Part shown: in pieces, positions 36,704 through 44,111 of the stretch
Position numbering within the stretch: the first letter of the stretch is position 1
Layout: every line of letters starts with the position of its first letter
Assembly: GCF_013402815.2 (NCBI RefSeq)
Contig: NZ_CP058601.1
Coordinates: 558,001-622,000, forward strand
Length of the DNA: 64,000 bases
Source: Natrinema halophilum
GTDB taxonomy: Archaea; Halobacteriota; Halobacteria; Halobacteriales; Natrialbaceae
Reading direction: 5' to 3'
Position numbers and translations under genes: made by a program
The notes under the pieces: model-generated
What the model saw: only the letters and a program-made list of their open reading frames with translations
Told to the model about the DNA's origin: nothing
Databases searched by the model: none

Positions 36704-37822
36704 TTACTCCTCGTCTCCATCATCGGGGACTCCAAGACCATACTTCGACAGCTGGCTCTGCTTGCCGATCTCAGCAGCCACACGGTCCTCGCATTCCTCT
36801 CGCAACTCATCTTTCTTACCCTCGATCCGCCAATCAATCCATTTGTCCTCAAGAACCTGCTCTAGGTCATCTTTGGCCGTATAATTTGACACAATCTTGA
36901 ATCCCGCACGGTCGTCCTCCCACTCCGACAAGAAATTAATGTTCTCACCACCCTCTATCAAATCGTTCACGATCTCTTCGACCCGTTCTTCGGTATAGTT
37001 CAACGAACTCTCCGCAACATACTCCCTGATGTCCTCACGGTCAACGCATGGATGGCGCCCCTCGACACGACGTGCCTGCACAACAACACGGAGCCGATCG
37101 ACGATAATTGACGTCGGTAAGACATCCGCCTGCCCGAAACTCGTCGTTACACGGTCCAGTTCGCCGTTCAACGACGAAATATCGTGGGTATGGCGTCTCT
37201 CCAACTCTTCGAGCATTGCGTCTGGCTGTTCAGCTTCCAGATTATCCGGGAATGCCGTCGGCCTCGCATGACGAACCCACAGCGTGTCCGAATGCGCGTC
37301 AACAACCCACGTGATGAACTCCGCGCCTTCTTCAATGATCTCCTTTGCAATTTTGTCGCCGTGATTGACGTACGTCGCTACCACGAACTCCATGTGGTTA
37401 ATCTCGCTTCCAAGGTACTCCTCCTCGATGTAGTCCTGATGGTCCTCCGCGATCTCTTTGCGGTCTTCGAGCTGATTCACTACCTTTGTAGCGTTGTCCG
37501 GAATCGAGGACTTTGCTTCCCCGAATATAACGCTCCCATCAAGATTCCAGAGCAAGAAATCGAAGTTCGGAACCCCGAGTTCCTCGAGCGGTTCTGCTTT
37601 GAGGAATTTGTATCCAGCAGGATCGTCCTGAGCAAACGGGAAAATGGAATAGCTAATTAGCTTCCGGTGGTTGCGCTGTATATCGATCTCTTCGCGTAAG
37701 TCCTCGCGCTTGGATGTTTCTGGAAACTCTTGGAGCTTATGATGGACGCACTTGCCGTATAGCCCGCGAAATTTTGTTTCTTGACCCTCTGGAACCGAAT
37801 TAGGAGGGTCAACGTTCGTCAT
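36704..37822 (-). CDS. PD-(D/E)XK-type nuclease, last gene of Kiwa-linked cluster
   Basis: A 372-aa protein. The segment VPNFDFLLWNLDGSVIFGEA followed by KSS gives a D...ExK arrangement (Asp near 89, Glu-x-Lys near 103-105), the signature of PD-(D/E)XK nucleases. A heptad-like region (MLEELERRHTHDISSLNGEL) precedes a C-terminal helical part possibly forming a winged helix (CVDREDIREYVAESSLNYTE). It starts three bases after the 365-aa gene ends, so the two are co-transcribed, downstream of kwaA-kwaB. A defence nuclease is the natural inference. Confidence 0.65.
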   Translation of the reverse strand: MTNVDPPNSVPEGQETKFRGLYGKCVHHKLQEFPETSKREDLREEIDIQRNHRKLISYSIFPFAQDDPAGYKFLKAEPLEELGVPNFDFLLWNLDGSVIFGEAKSSIPDNATKVVNQLEDRKEIAEDHQDYIEEEYLGSEINHMEFVVATYVNHGDKIAKEIIEEGAEFITWVVDAHSDTLWVRHARPTAFPDNLEAEQPDAMLEELERRHTHDISSLNGELDRVTTSFGQADVLPTSIIVDRLRVVVQARRVEGRHPCVDREDIREYVAESSLNYTEERVEEIVNDLIEGGENINFLSEWEDDRAGFKIVSNYTAKDDLEQVLEDKWIDWRIEGKKDELREECEDRVAAEIGKQSQLSKYGLGVPDDGDEE

Positions 37823-37825
37823 ATA

Positions 37826-38923
37826 TTATGCGGCCTGGTGAGACTCATAAAGTTTCATTCTCGCCCCACCATCCAACATTTGAATCACGGCCAAGTAGAA
37901 CTCAACAAGCGAAGGGAACGAACAGTCGTGCTTTGGAACGATCCTCATCGACTCTTCGGTGGCACTGACGTTGAAGAGGGACCCTCTGTTCTCGTCGGTG
38001 ACTTGGGCCGAAAAATCGAGAGAGCCTGCTTGCTTTGTTACGTCCGTAAAGCTGAAGTTCAAATCGTTACTGATCTTCGTTCCTCTGATGAAATTCTCGG
38101 CCTGCATCAACGTGACTTGCTGATCAAAATGGATTTCACCAGAACTCACCTCCGGCACCTGGATTTTCAAGTTTCCCGGCATCACCTCTCGCTTCTCGAA
38201 TTTAATACTGTTTGCAACATCGAGAAGCTCGAGAACATTCACAACAACTTCGCTCAAGAGTTCGAACAAAATGTTGAAACTCTCTTGGTTGATGGTCTCC
38301 AAGGTGAATTTACCGGATGTATCGATCCTGATTGAGACGTTCTCGTGTTCGTATTGAATACGAGTCGGGACTACACCGTATTCCTCACGGAATTCGTTGA
38401 GGCGTTCTCGCCCGTCGATACCCTTATATTCAATCTCTCTGTCGACGTCAGGTCGGGTCCGAGCATCCGCCAAGCTAGGGACTCGTTTGGATTTGAATTC
38501 GGATATCCGCATATCATCATAGCTACTGAGGACGATTTCGTTCATGGTCTGGAAGTCCTCAGTCATGATCGGCATTGGGGAGAGGCAGTCACTGTGTTGA
38601 GAAATAGGTAACAGCGCTTGTCGGATCGCCTCTTCAGTTTCCGCAGTGACGACCATCTGGAGATCGTCTTTGTATTCTCCAACGTAGAACTCGGCGGGTT
38701 GCTCAGCGCCCTTCCTATTCCGGTATTCGCCGACGAACTTCGTTATTTGACCGAGGTCCTCGGTCTGGTAGTGTCTGTCGAGGTAGTCTCTCCAGCCGTC
38801 GTCGGAGAGATAAAGGTACGATTTGATGCGTTGGCCATGGTACCCTGATAGGACGGTTTCAGGCGAGTCTATGATGACTCGGCAGAATTCCTTTAGGTTG
38901 TATTCTCCTTCGGGTATGTCCAT
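37826..38923 (-). CDS. Uncharacterised 365-aa protein of the Kiwa-linked cluster
   Basis: A soluble 365-aa protein I cannot assign to a family. The N-terminus (MDIPEGEYNLKEFCRVIIDS) is followed by mixed alpha/beta sequence, and the C-terminal half has beta-rich stretches (ENVSIRIDTSGKFTLETINQ) resembling a sensor or binding fold rather than an enzyme. It lies between kwaB and the nuclease gene with three bases to the latter, so it belongs to the same operon. It may be a recognition or adaptor subunit. Confidence 0.6.
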   Translation of the reverse strand: MDIPEGEYNLKEFCRVIIDSPETVLSGYHGQRIKSYLYLSDDGWRDYLDRHYQTEDLGQITKFVGEYRNRKGAEQPAEFYVGEYKDDLQMVVTAETEEAIRQALLPISQHSDCLSPMPIMTEDFQTMNEIVLSSYDDMRISEFKSKRVPSLADARTRPDVDREIEYKGIDGRERLNEFREEYGVVPTRIQYEHENVSIRIDTSGKFTLETINQESFNILFELLSEVVVNVLELLDVANSIKFEKREVMPGNLKIQVPEVSSGEIHFDQQVTLMQAENFIRGTKISNDLNFSFTDVTKQAGSLDFSAQVTDENRGSLFNVSATEESMRIVPKHDCSFPSLVEFYLAVIQMLDGGARMKLYESHQAA

Positions 38924-39147
38924 AGGGTACCTCCGGCGCAGTTACTGGTTGAATATGAGACAGCCGGGTGTATATTAGTTCCCCATTTGGGGTGAAAGTA
39001 GAATTCACGCCTCTTACGGTTTGGTGGGCGTGTTTCTGGTGTTTTCCGAAGTCTGTTCTCCTTATAGCCAGCATCCTCACGTTTGATCCGAGTCGGCAGT
39101 GACTTCTGGTAGTCATTCGCGTCTTTGGAGATCTCAAACAGAGTCAA
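38893..39147 (-). CDS. Possible small protein between kwaB and the 365-aa gene
   Basis: An 84-aa frame starting MTLFEISKDANDYQKSLPTR whose start overlaps the kwaB stop by four bases (ATGA) and whose end overlaps the next gene by 31 bases. The N-terminal 35 residues look protein-like; the tail does not. It may be a real small subunit or the remnant of a longer one. Confidence 0.35.
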   Translation of the reverse strand: MTLFEISKDANDYQKSLPTRIKREDAGYKENRLRKTPETRPPNRKRREFYFHPKWGTNIHPAVSYSTSNCAGGTLWTYPKENTT

Positions 39148-40109
39148 CGCTGTTCTTTACCATATACCTGGAAACGTGACGAATCCACTGGAGACACGAG
39201 ATGATCGTTATTGAATAGTCGAATCACGTCCCAGACGCGATGGCCATCCGGAATCATGATCCCTTCTTCGCCATTGCCGTTCTCTTTGATCTCTAACTCC
39301 AAATCGAACTCATCGATAAGTGCTTTCGCTTGGTCCATGTCGAGTTCTGATGTGATGCCTGACTGAGACACTTCGTACAATTTCCGCATTTTTGTACGAT
39401 GACTATACACTCGATCCCGGAACTCACCCATGTTGTGAATCAGAACATCACTGTCTTTGATGGTCCTGAACGTCTCTACAGCCGTAGTTTCGAGTTCCTC
39501 AACCCAGTCAAACGTATCCTCGAAGCTCCGCTGTTTGAAAATAAAGAACTGGCCGTCAAAGTATATCGCATCGATCTTCTGAGGGAGCGAGACTAATTCA
39601 CCCTCATCTATTTTATTGTATTCTTGCCCCTGAAGCATCATCCACCCTTTCCGGGTCATTTTGATGACTTGGCGGTTCGTGTACTTCCGGAACGCAATCA
39701 ACTTCTTCTCGTCGCCATTTTTCAATCGAATCGCTTGGAAGTCAGGACGAGGTTCCTCGTAAGACGACTCAGGGAACACTTTCTGTGTAACCAGTGATTC
39801 CATTGAGTCATACATTGGAAAATCGTCTCGGTCACAGTATTGGACGGGTGCCGGGTCGCGATTGATGTTCGAGAGACAGTATTCCTCAAGTTCCTTTTTC
39901 CCGTCCTGATACTCCTTGATTCGGTGTTTTAAATGGCGTTTTACTAGGTCCTGAACATCATTTGCAATCGTCTGATTGATCGGGACTTCCCCAAATTTGA
40001 ATTCGAGACCGTCATCCGAGTCCTGTTCGCGGGCGACGATAATGTCTCGAGTCAACCCATGCCCCATCGCAAAAGTTCTCGCATCCTCCAGATCAGTAAT
40101 GTCAGTCAT
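39144..40109 (-). CDS. kwaB: Kiwa protein KwaB (DUF4868)
   Basis: A 321-aa DUF4868 protein, the KwaB subunit of the Kiwa anti-phage system. The family core is clear: AIRLKNGDEKKLIAFRKYTN, then LPQKIDAIYFDGQFFIFKQR and SFEDTFDW. In bacteria KwaB binds DNA and acts with the membrane protein KwaA in a membrane-bound complex that blocks late phage transcription and replication. The length (about 315 aa in bacteria) fits. It starts 36 bases after kwaA. An archaeal host is less usual. Confidence 0.82.
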   Translation of the reverse strand: MTDITDLEDARTFAMGHGLTRDIIVAREQDSDDGLEFKFGEVPINQTIANDVQDLVKRHLKHRIKEYQDGKKELEEYCLSNINRDPAPVQYCDRDDFPMYDSMESLVTQKVFPESSYEEPRPDFQAIRLKNGDEKKLIAFRKYTNRQVIKMTRKGWMMLQGQEYNKIDEGELVSLPQKIDAIYFDGQFFIFKQRSFEDTFDWVEELETTAVETFRTIKDSDVLIHNMGEFRDRVYSHRTKMRKLYEVSQSGITSELDMDQAKALIDEFDLELEIKENGNGEEGIMIPDGHRVWDVIRLFNNDHLVSPVDSSRFQVYGKEQR

Positions 40110-40145
40110 GAGTCTCCTCTTTCTTACTAGGAGACCTCAGTTCAG

Positions 40146-40694
40146 TTACCTATTTCTTACGGTGATATACACCCGATTACTTAATTCAACCGTTGTGACA
40201 TTATCATGCTCAAGATTGATGTCTCGATCGGCAACCAGCATGTTGGTCCCACGACTGCCGTCCTCTATTTCGTAGATGTCGTATCCCATTGCAGCTAGTA
40301 CAGGGTTGACATGCAGGTGAGTGGAGCGAATCTGAATCGCGGCTAGCACTAAGAAGAACAGGGCAAATATCACCCAGCTCTCCCACATAGTGTAGTTGAG
40401 GTTAACGAACGGGAAGATGTATGCGATGAGGTAACTAGTGAGGAGATCATGGCGACTCTTGTAGGATTCAATGTCGCGGAATTTCGGTTCTTTCTGCTTG
40501 CGAATAGTGATTGCTTCTCGGAGGATAATTCCAGAAGCGAGTGTGATGAGGAGGAATAGAAGTGAAACCCACGGGAGTGGGACACCGTAAACTGGGTATG
40601 TAACATCGTGGGCTTTCACCGCCATGGCAATCCAGAGGGGAATGTAGGAACTCAGGAAGAGACCTACCTTGACCCACCCACGATAGTCCGCCAT
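40146..40694 (-). CDS. kwaA: Kiwa membrane protein KwaA
   Basis: A 182-aa protein with four predicted membrane helices (about residues 5-25, 35-60, 80-98, 102-118) and a C-terminal cytoplasmic part. The segment LTSYLIAYIFPFVNLNYTMW, followed by VNPVLAAMGYDIYEIE, is typical of KwaA. KwaA forms a membrane sensor of phage attachment to which KwaB docks. I chose MADYRGWVKV at 40694; an extension to 40823 is possible but out of family. First gene of the Kiwa operon. Confidence 0.75.
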   Translation of the reverse strand: MADYRGWVKVGLFLSSYIPLWIAMAVKAHDVTYPVYGVPLPWVSLLFLLITLASGIILREAITIRKQKEPKFRDIESYKSRHDLLTSYLIAYIFPFVNLNYTMWESWVIFALFFLVLAAIQIRSTHLHVNPVLAAMGYDIYEIEDGSRGTNMLVADRDINLEHDNVTTVELSNRVYITVRNR

Positions 40695-40958
40695 ACTTGT
40701 TCCTTGTAGATGCAGAGAAATGGCCTTTTCCCAATCAGTTGATGATGGATATCGATTCTTTCGATCGTCCGTTTTTTCGAGTGGGCCTAATACACCCTTA
40801 TGTGTTCTCGGTCCATTCTTCAAAAGAGCCTAGCATTGATTATACCGGCTTTCGTGCCTCCATTAGGCTCAGTCTAGTGAACTCGAATCCGCCACAGACT
40901 CCAGTGTAGGACCTCTTGATATATGATTGGGACACGCGTTTCTTCCCTATCAGCAGCA

Positions 40959-41159
40959 CTATTCTCTTTCTGTTCCTCTGGTTCGCTTGTGTGGCTTGTC
41001 ACTCGCCACATCTTGTATTTTGAACGCACATACGAGGGGGCATAGAACGGAGTTTGTCTCTTTGAGGCGCTGCCAGAATTTCCAAAGGCAGGGTTCCCAC
41101 ACGTGGTCCGCGTTTCTCGAAATACACTCGCGAACGTCTTGGTCAACATCATCGATCAT
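40959..41159 (-). CDS. Possible small protein downstream of the frameshifted gene
   Basis: A 66-aa frame (MIDDVDQDVRECISRNADHV) whose ATG follows directly after the stop of the gene at 41160. The first 50 residues look protein-like and then run into a polar tail that may be frameshifted. Low certainty. Confidence 0.35.
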   Translation of the reverse strand: MIDDVDQDVRECISRNADHVWEPCLWKFWQRLKETNSVLCPLVCAFKIQDVASDKPHKRTRGTERE

Positions 41160-41406
41160 CTACTCCTCGAGACACTCTTCCAACCCCTGAATCCGACACT
41201 CCTGAGCTAACAGCACCGACATCAGAAACGGCTCCATCACCCCCATCTCATTCTGGAGCCCAGCCGCATCCGCGAACTGCCGTGCCCCGTCAAACAACTG
41301 GTCGAATTCCTCCTGATACTGCACACGAAGCGCCCCGCCGAAACGGCTGCCAGTCCTCCTCGAGCCGATGCAACTGGTCGCGATAGGTGGGGTTCGTCTT
41401 CCCCAT
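41160..41406 (-). pseudogene. Small conserved haloarchaeal gene, frameshifted at a G run
   Basis: From the ATG at 41406 the frame reads MGKTNPTYRDQLHRLEEDWQ and PFRRG, then loses sense; the other frame continues ALRVQYQEEFDQLFDGARQF and ends QECRIQGLEECLEE at 41160. One extra G in a run (C4 at 41333-41336 on the plus strand) explains it; without it a protein of about 81 aa results. Similar small genes commonly follow a RecA-like gene, as here (start right after its stop, TAAATG). Confidence 0.65.
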
Positions 41407-42123
41407 TTAGGCCACCTCCCGGATTGATCCCGCAGTGATCGGCGTCGGATACGCCGGCTCACGCGCCGCGAGTATCTCCTTCCAGAACGCGAGTGTCGTC
41501 TGGACCATCCCGTTCCCAACCGGATACACCAACGACTCGAACTCCCCACCGATGAATCGAGCACCCTCGTCGGTCTCGAGACACTGGATCCGCTCGTCGG
41601 CGAGGTTGTCGATCGGCGCTGTAAACTCATCATCGCGAGCCTTCGAGACCAGCACCGGACACTCATACTGCCGAGCCGCAGCAGCCAGTCGGGCGAGGGC
41701 AGACACGACCGTTCGCTCTGATTCGTCCTCGTCGAGATCGTCGTCCCGATAGAGGCCATCCACCGCCGGCACCACGATCAGGCCGACGTCGTCTCGATCG
41801 ACGCTCGCAAACACACCGTAGTCGGGATCCTCGAGCAATCGCTCGCACAATGTGTAGTGCTGGTACGCAGTGAATGTACGAGCGATCTGGATCTTCTTCA
41901 GGACACGCCGACTCGGTGCGACGTCTGCAAGCGGCGCGGTCTGTGCGTGGCCATGCGTGTCGATCCACCACGCCGTTCCCGGCCGCTCGAGGAGGAGATG
42001 GTCGACGACGAGTGCGTGGAACGCACCTCGTGAGGATGATTTCAGGACCGTGACACCTTCCTCGAGAGTTGGAAGGTTGGGAATCTGGTCAATCGACGGT
42101 ACGACGTCTGTATTCCCACCCAT
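41407..42123 (-). CDS. RecA-like fold protein of unknown function
   Basis: A 238-aa protein starting MGGNTDVVPSIDQIPNLPTL. A strand-loop-helix (VTVLKSSSRGAFHALVVDHL) stands where a P-loop would be but lacks the GKT signature, and GLIVVPAVDGLY resembles a Walker B strand. The C-terminal LVYPVGNGMVQTTLAFW is well kept in haloarchaeal relatives as I recall them. It is probably a degenerate RecA/KaiC-fold protein. It is followed without spacing by the frameshifted small gene. Confidence 0.6.
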   Translation of the reverse strand: MGGNTDVVPSIDQIPNLPTLEEGVTVLKSSSRGAFHALVVDHLLLERPGTAWWIDTHGHAQTAPLADVAPSRRVLKKIQIARTFTAYQHYTLCERLLEDPDYGVFASVDRDDVGLIVVPAVDGLYRDDDLDEDESERTVVSALARLAAAARQYECPVLVSKARDDEFTAPIDNLADERIQCLETDEGARFIGGEFESLVYPVGNGMVQTTLAFWKEILAAREPAYPTPITAGSIREVA

Positions 42124-42299
42124 ACTCGTATTGGTCTGTCTCGGATGTTAACTGTTCGAGGGTGGGTTCCAATTTTCCGAAAGCTATATTGTGAACAATA
42201 TCTATTTGTAGTAATGCATGTTCTTCTAATCATACAAACAAAATCATATACAGCGATTTTAGTTGGTCATGTCCAGTAATAGTTAGAAATACTTGCAAA
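42124..42299. promoter_or_regulatory. AT-rich upstream region of the RecA-like gene
   Basis: The AT-rich segment at 42185-42295 lies upstream of the minus-strand RecA-like gene and upstream, on the plus strand, of the first repeated RNA-like element. It could supply promoters both ways. Confidence 0.4.
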
Positions 42300-42514
42300 T
42301 TGGCCAACAAGTTGATGCTGTTTGCACCTCTTCGGTAAGATGGCGAGGCGCCGATTCGGTCGTTGCCCGACAGAATCAGGCACTCCGAGACATACACCAC
42401 CTCGCCGCGACGAGATCAAGATGCCGTGAAGGCATCGCCAAACTACCACCTGATCTCAAGCCCCACCTGACACATCTAGGGGGATGTGCATCCGATGCCG
42501 GACCCCTCCGGCAT
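42300..42514 (+). ncRNA. Candidate structured RNA, copy 1
   Basis: The element runs from TTGGCCAAC (42300) to a perfect hairpin ATGCCGGA-CCCC-TCCGGCAT at 42495-42514 followed by TTTAT. Inside are further hairpins, for example GATTC-GTCG pairing CGAC-GAATC around 42356-42380 and GATGCC-GTGAA-GGCATC near 42419-42436. The next 300 bases contain a second copy with the same spacing (195 against 192 bases from TTGGCC to the hairpin) and compensatory stem changes. No shared reading frame survives the indels between copies over the first half, which speaks for RNA rather than protein. Confidence 0.45.
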
Positions 42515-42621
42515 TTATCTGGAATTTTTGTACAGAGCCACAGGTGACGAAGGTGATACACCTCACTATTGTATTGGAAGAGATGGGAACTCGAAACGAA
42601 CTTCAGGCAACGGAGACACAG

Positions 42622-42833
42622 TTGGCCAATAGATTGATGATTCACACCCGTTAAGTCGCAGACGGCGGGGGGATTGAGTCGACTCTCATACAATCGACTC
42701 CAAGACATTCAGACCTCGCCGCCCCCGAGATCGTTCCACCGTGAAGTCAATTGCCACATTGTCACCCGATCTCGGACTCGCCCCATTAGTACACCACCTA
42801 CCAGGGGGACCCAACGCCGGCCCCTGCCGGCGT
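42622..42833 (+). ncRNA. Candidate structured RNA, copy 2
   Basis: This is the second, diverged copy: TTGGCCAATA (42622), a stem GAGTCGA/TCGACTC near 42677-42704, the shared ACCTCGCCGC...CGAG block at 42712-42731, and the end hairpin ACGCCGGC-CCCT-GCCGGCGT at 42814-42833 followed by TTT. Two base pairs of the end stem differ from copy 1 and both remain paired. The last third also keeps some protein-level similarity between copies (SPDLGLAPL against PPDLKPHL), so an old coding origin cannot be excluded. Confidence 0.45.
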
Positions 42834-42878
42834 TTCAAATACGACAGTTCGTATCCAAAGCCGCGGCCAATAGCGGCG

Positions 42879-43082
42879 ATGTCTTTCGATAATCGACAGG
42901 ATGACCTCTTGATCGCTGTCGCACTGACTGAGTTCAGCGTACACTACGCAGTTGCTGATCCGGTGCGATCCCAATGGGCGTGGCAGTTGGCTGCCGATCG
43001 ATTCGTTGAGCAGGACGTCCGGCTGGAGGAAGTCATCGACGAACTTGAGGTAGAAAACGGAAATTTGTCAGTATTAGCGTAG
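42879..43082 (+). CDS. Small acidic protein downstream of the tandem RNA-like elements
   Basis: A 67-aa protein starting MSFDNRQDDLLIAVALTEFS and ending in a helical acidic segment (VRLEEVIDELEVENGNLSVL). The frame is open further upstream through copy 2 of the RNA-like element (to 42741), so a longer 113-aa protein is an alternative. No family is recognised. Confidence 0.5.
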   Translation: MSFDNRQDDLLIAVALTEFSVHYAVADPVRSQWAWQLAADRFVEQDVRLEEVIDELEVENGNLSVLA

Positions 43083-43142
43083 CCATCACCTGCCGTACCG
43101 TCACTGTATTCACTCGTCGGGCTGCCGTATTTGGATAAATAA

Positions 43143-43526
43143 AAGACCAGGAGTTACGAGTCATTTTCCAGTATATTGCCACTCACGAGGGGGAGCAGCT
43201 TCCTAACAGAAAGTCATAATCGATGGAAGTGGTGGACCTCACGATACTTAGAGACTGAACACGAGTTAGTCAAAGAATCCGGCTGGGGATATCAACTCAC
43301 TGAGCGAGGAGAATTAGTTGATCAGGTACTATGGAATCTTGAGAAACAACCACTGCTCGAAATGGTAGGACAGGGTCGGATGAGCACTGCCGAGGCGGCT
43401 CTGCAGTTATTGCCACATCACGTCGGGGCAGATCGCTGGGATGCCTGGGAAGATTTTAACTACTCGGGAACCGCGATGGCTGACGCCAACTGCGGGTACG
43501 GCTTACTGACTCCCGAACTGTTGTAG
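43143..43526 (+). pseudogene. HTH-like haloarchaeal protein with damaged N-terminus
   Basis: One frame reads KDQELRVIFQYIATHEGEQL before a stop at about 43206; another carries on as SRYLETEHELVKESGWGYQL and TERGELVDQVLWNLEKQPLL to a natural stop at 43526. Together they resemble a small winged-helix regulator with the recognition helix region lost or out of frame. The second frame alone is open from 43176. Confidence 0.5.
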
Positions 43527-43613
43527 AAACCCACGGACCGGGTACGTCGTCACGGATGAACTTCTGCCATACTGAGGATAACATTTCATCGGACTCCAGC
43601 CAAGAAGGGTTAT

Positions 43614-43906
43614 ATGGCGACGTCAGAGATGTCCCTGTCAGATGCCCTTTTAGAGGAGATTTGATGATGCTGCTACAAGAAAACAGCTCATAGCCGCAAT
43701 CAACTGCTTCCACTTCAGCAATGATTCGCTAGATATCCTGGCTACAGCGTCTTTCGGTCGAATCTTGCAGTTCAGAGCTGAAGCGGCACTACAAGCAGAT
43801 GGACGTTCTCACGGATACAGAAGTTCCAGAGTTCGGGTTCTCAAGCAGTTTAACCTCGAAATGGTTTAACCGGCTTGAAAGGATAGTCAACTATCCGTTT
43901 GAATAG
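43614..43906 (+). pseudogene. Degraded gene of unknown family
   Basis: Three frame segments appear consecutive: MATSEMSLSDALLEEI (stop), FDDAATRKQLIAAINCFHFS (next frame), then RLSVESCSSELKRHYKQMDV and GFSSSLTSKWFNRLERIVNY to a stop at 43904-43906. The composition looks protein-like in each. No complete product is possible. Family unknown. Confidence 0.4.
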
Positions 43907-44111
43907 ATACCACAAACCACGACAAGGTAGACCACCGTGAGTTTCTTTCAGTAGCTTTATTAATCCAAAGTGCAGACTCAAAACTATCCAACTAATTCAT
44001 GACTCCATTTATTGTATCGTCGTCAATGTGTTCCGATAGACTACCGCAAGGCGACCATGCTATTCGAACGCTGGAAAAGTAATCAATATTAAGAGTTCTT
44101 TACTACAATAA
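43907..44111. promoter_or_regulatory. AT-rich region upstream of the surface-glycan cluster
   Basis: This interval has low GC. A TATA-like AATCAATATTAA at about 44082-44093 lies some 25 bases before the ATG at 44112, fitting a leaderless haloarchaeal promoter. Confidence 0.45.

Noticed and set aside
42293-42547. Plus-strand open frame of 84 codons over RNA-like copy 1
   Set aside because: The second copy of the element does not keep the frame over its first half, while base pairing is kept, so an RNA is the better reading; coding is mentioned as an alternative.
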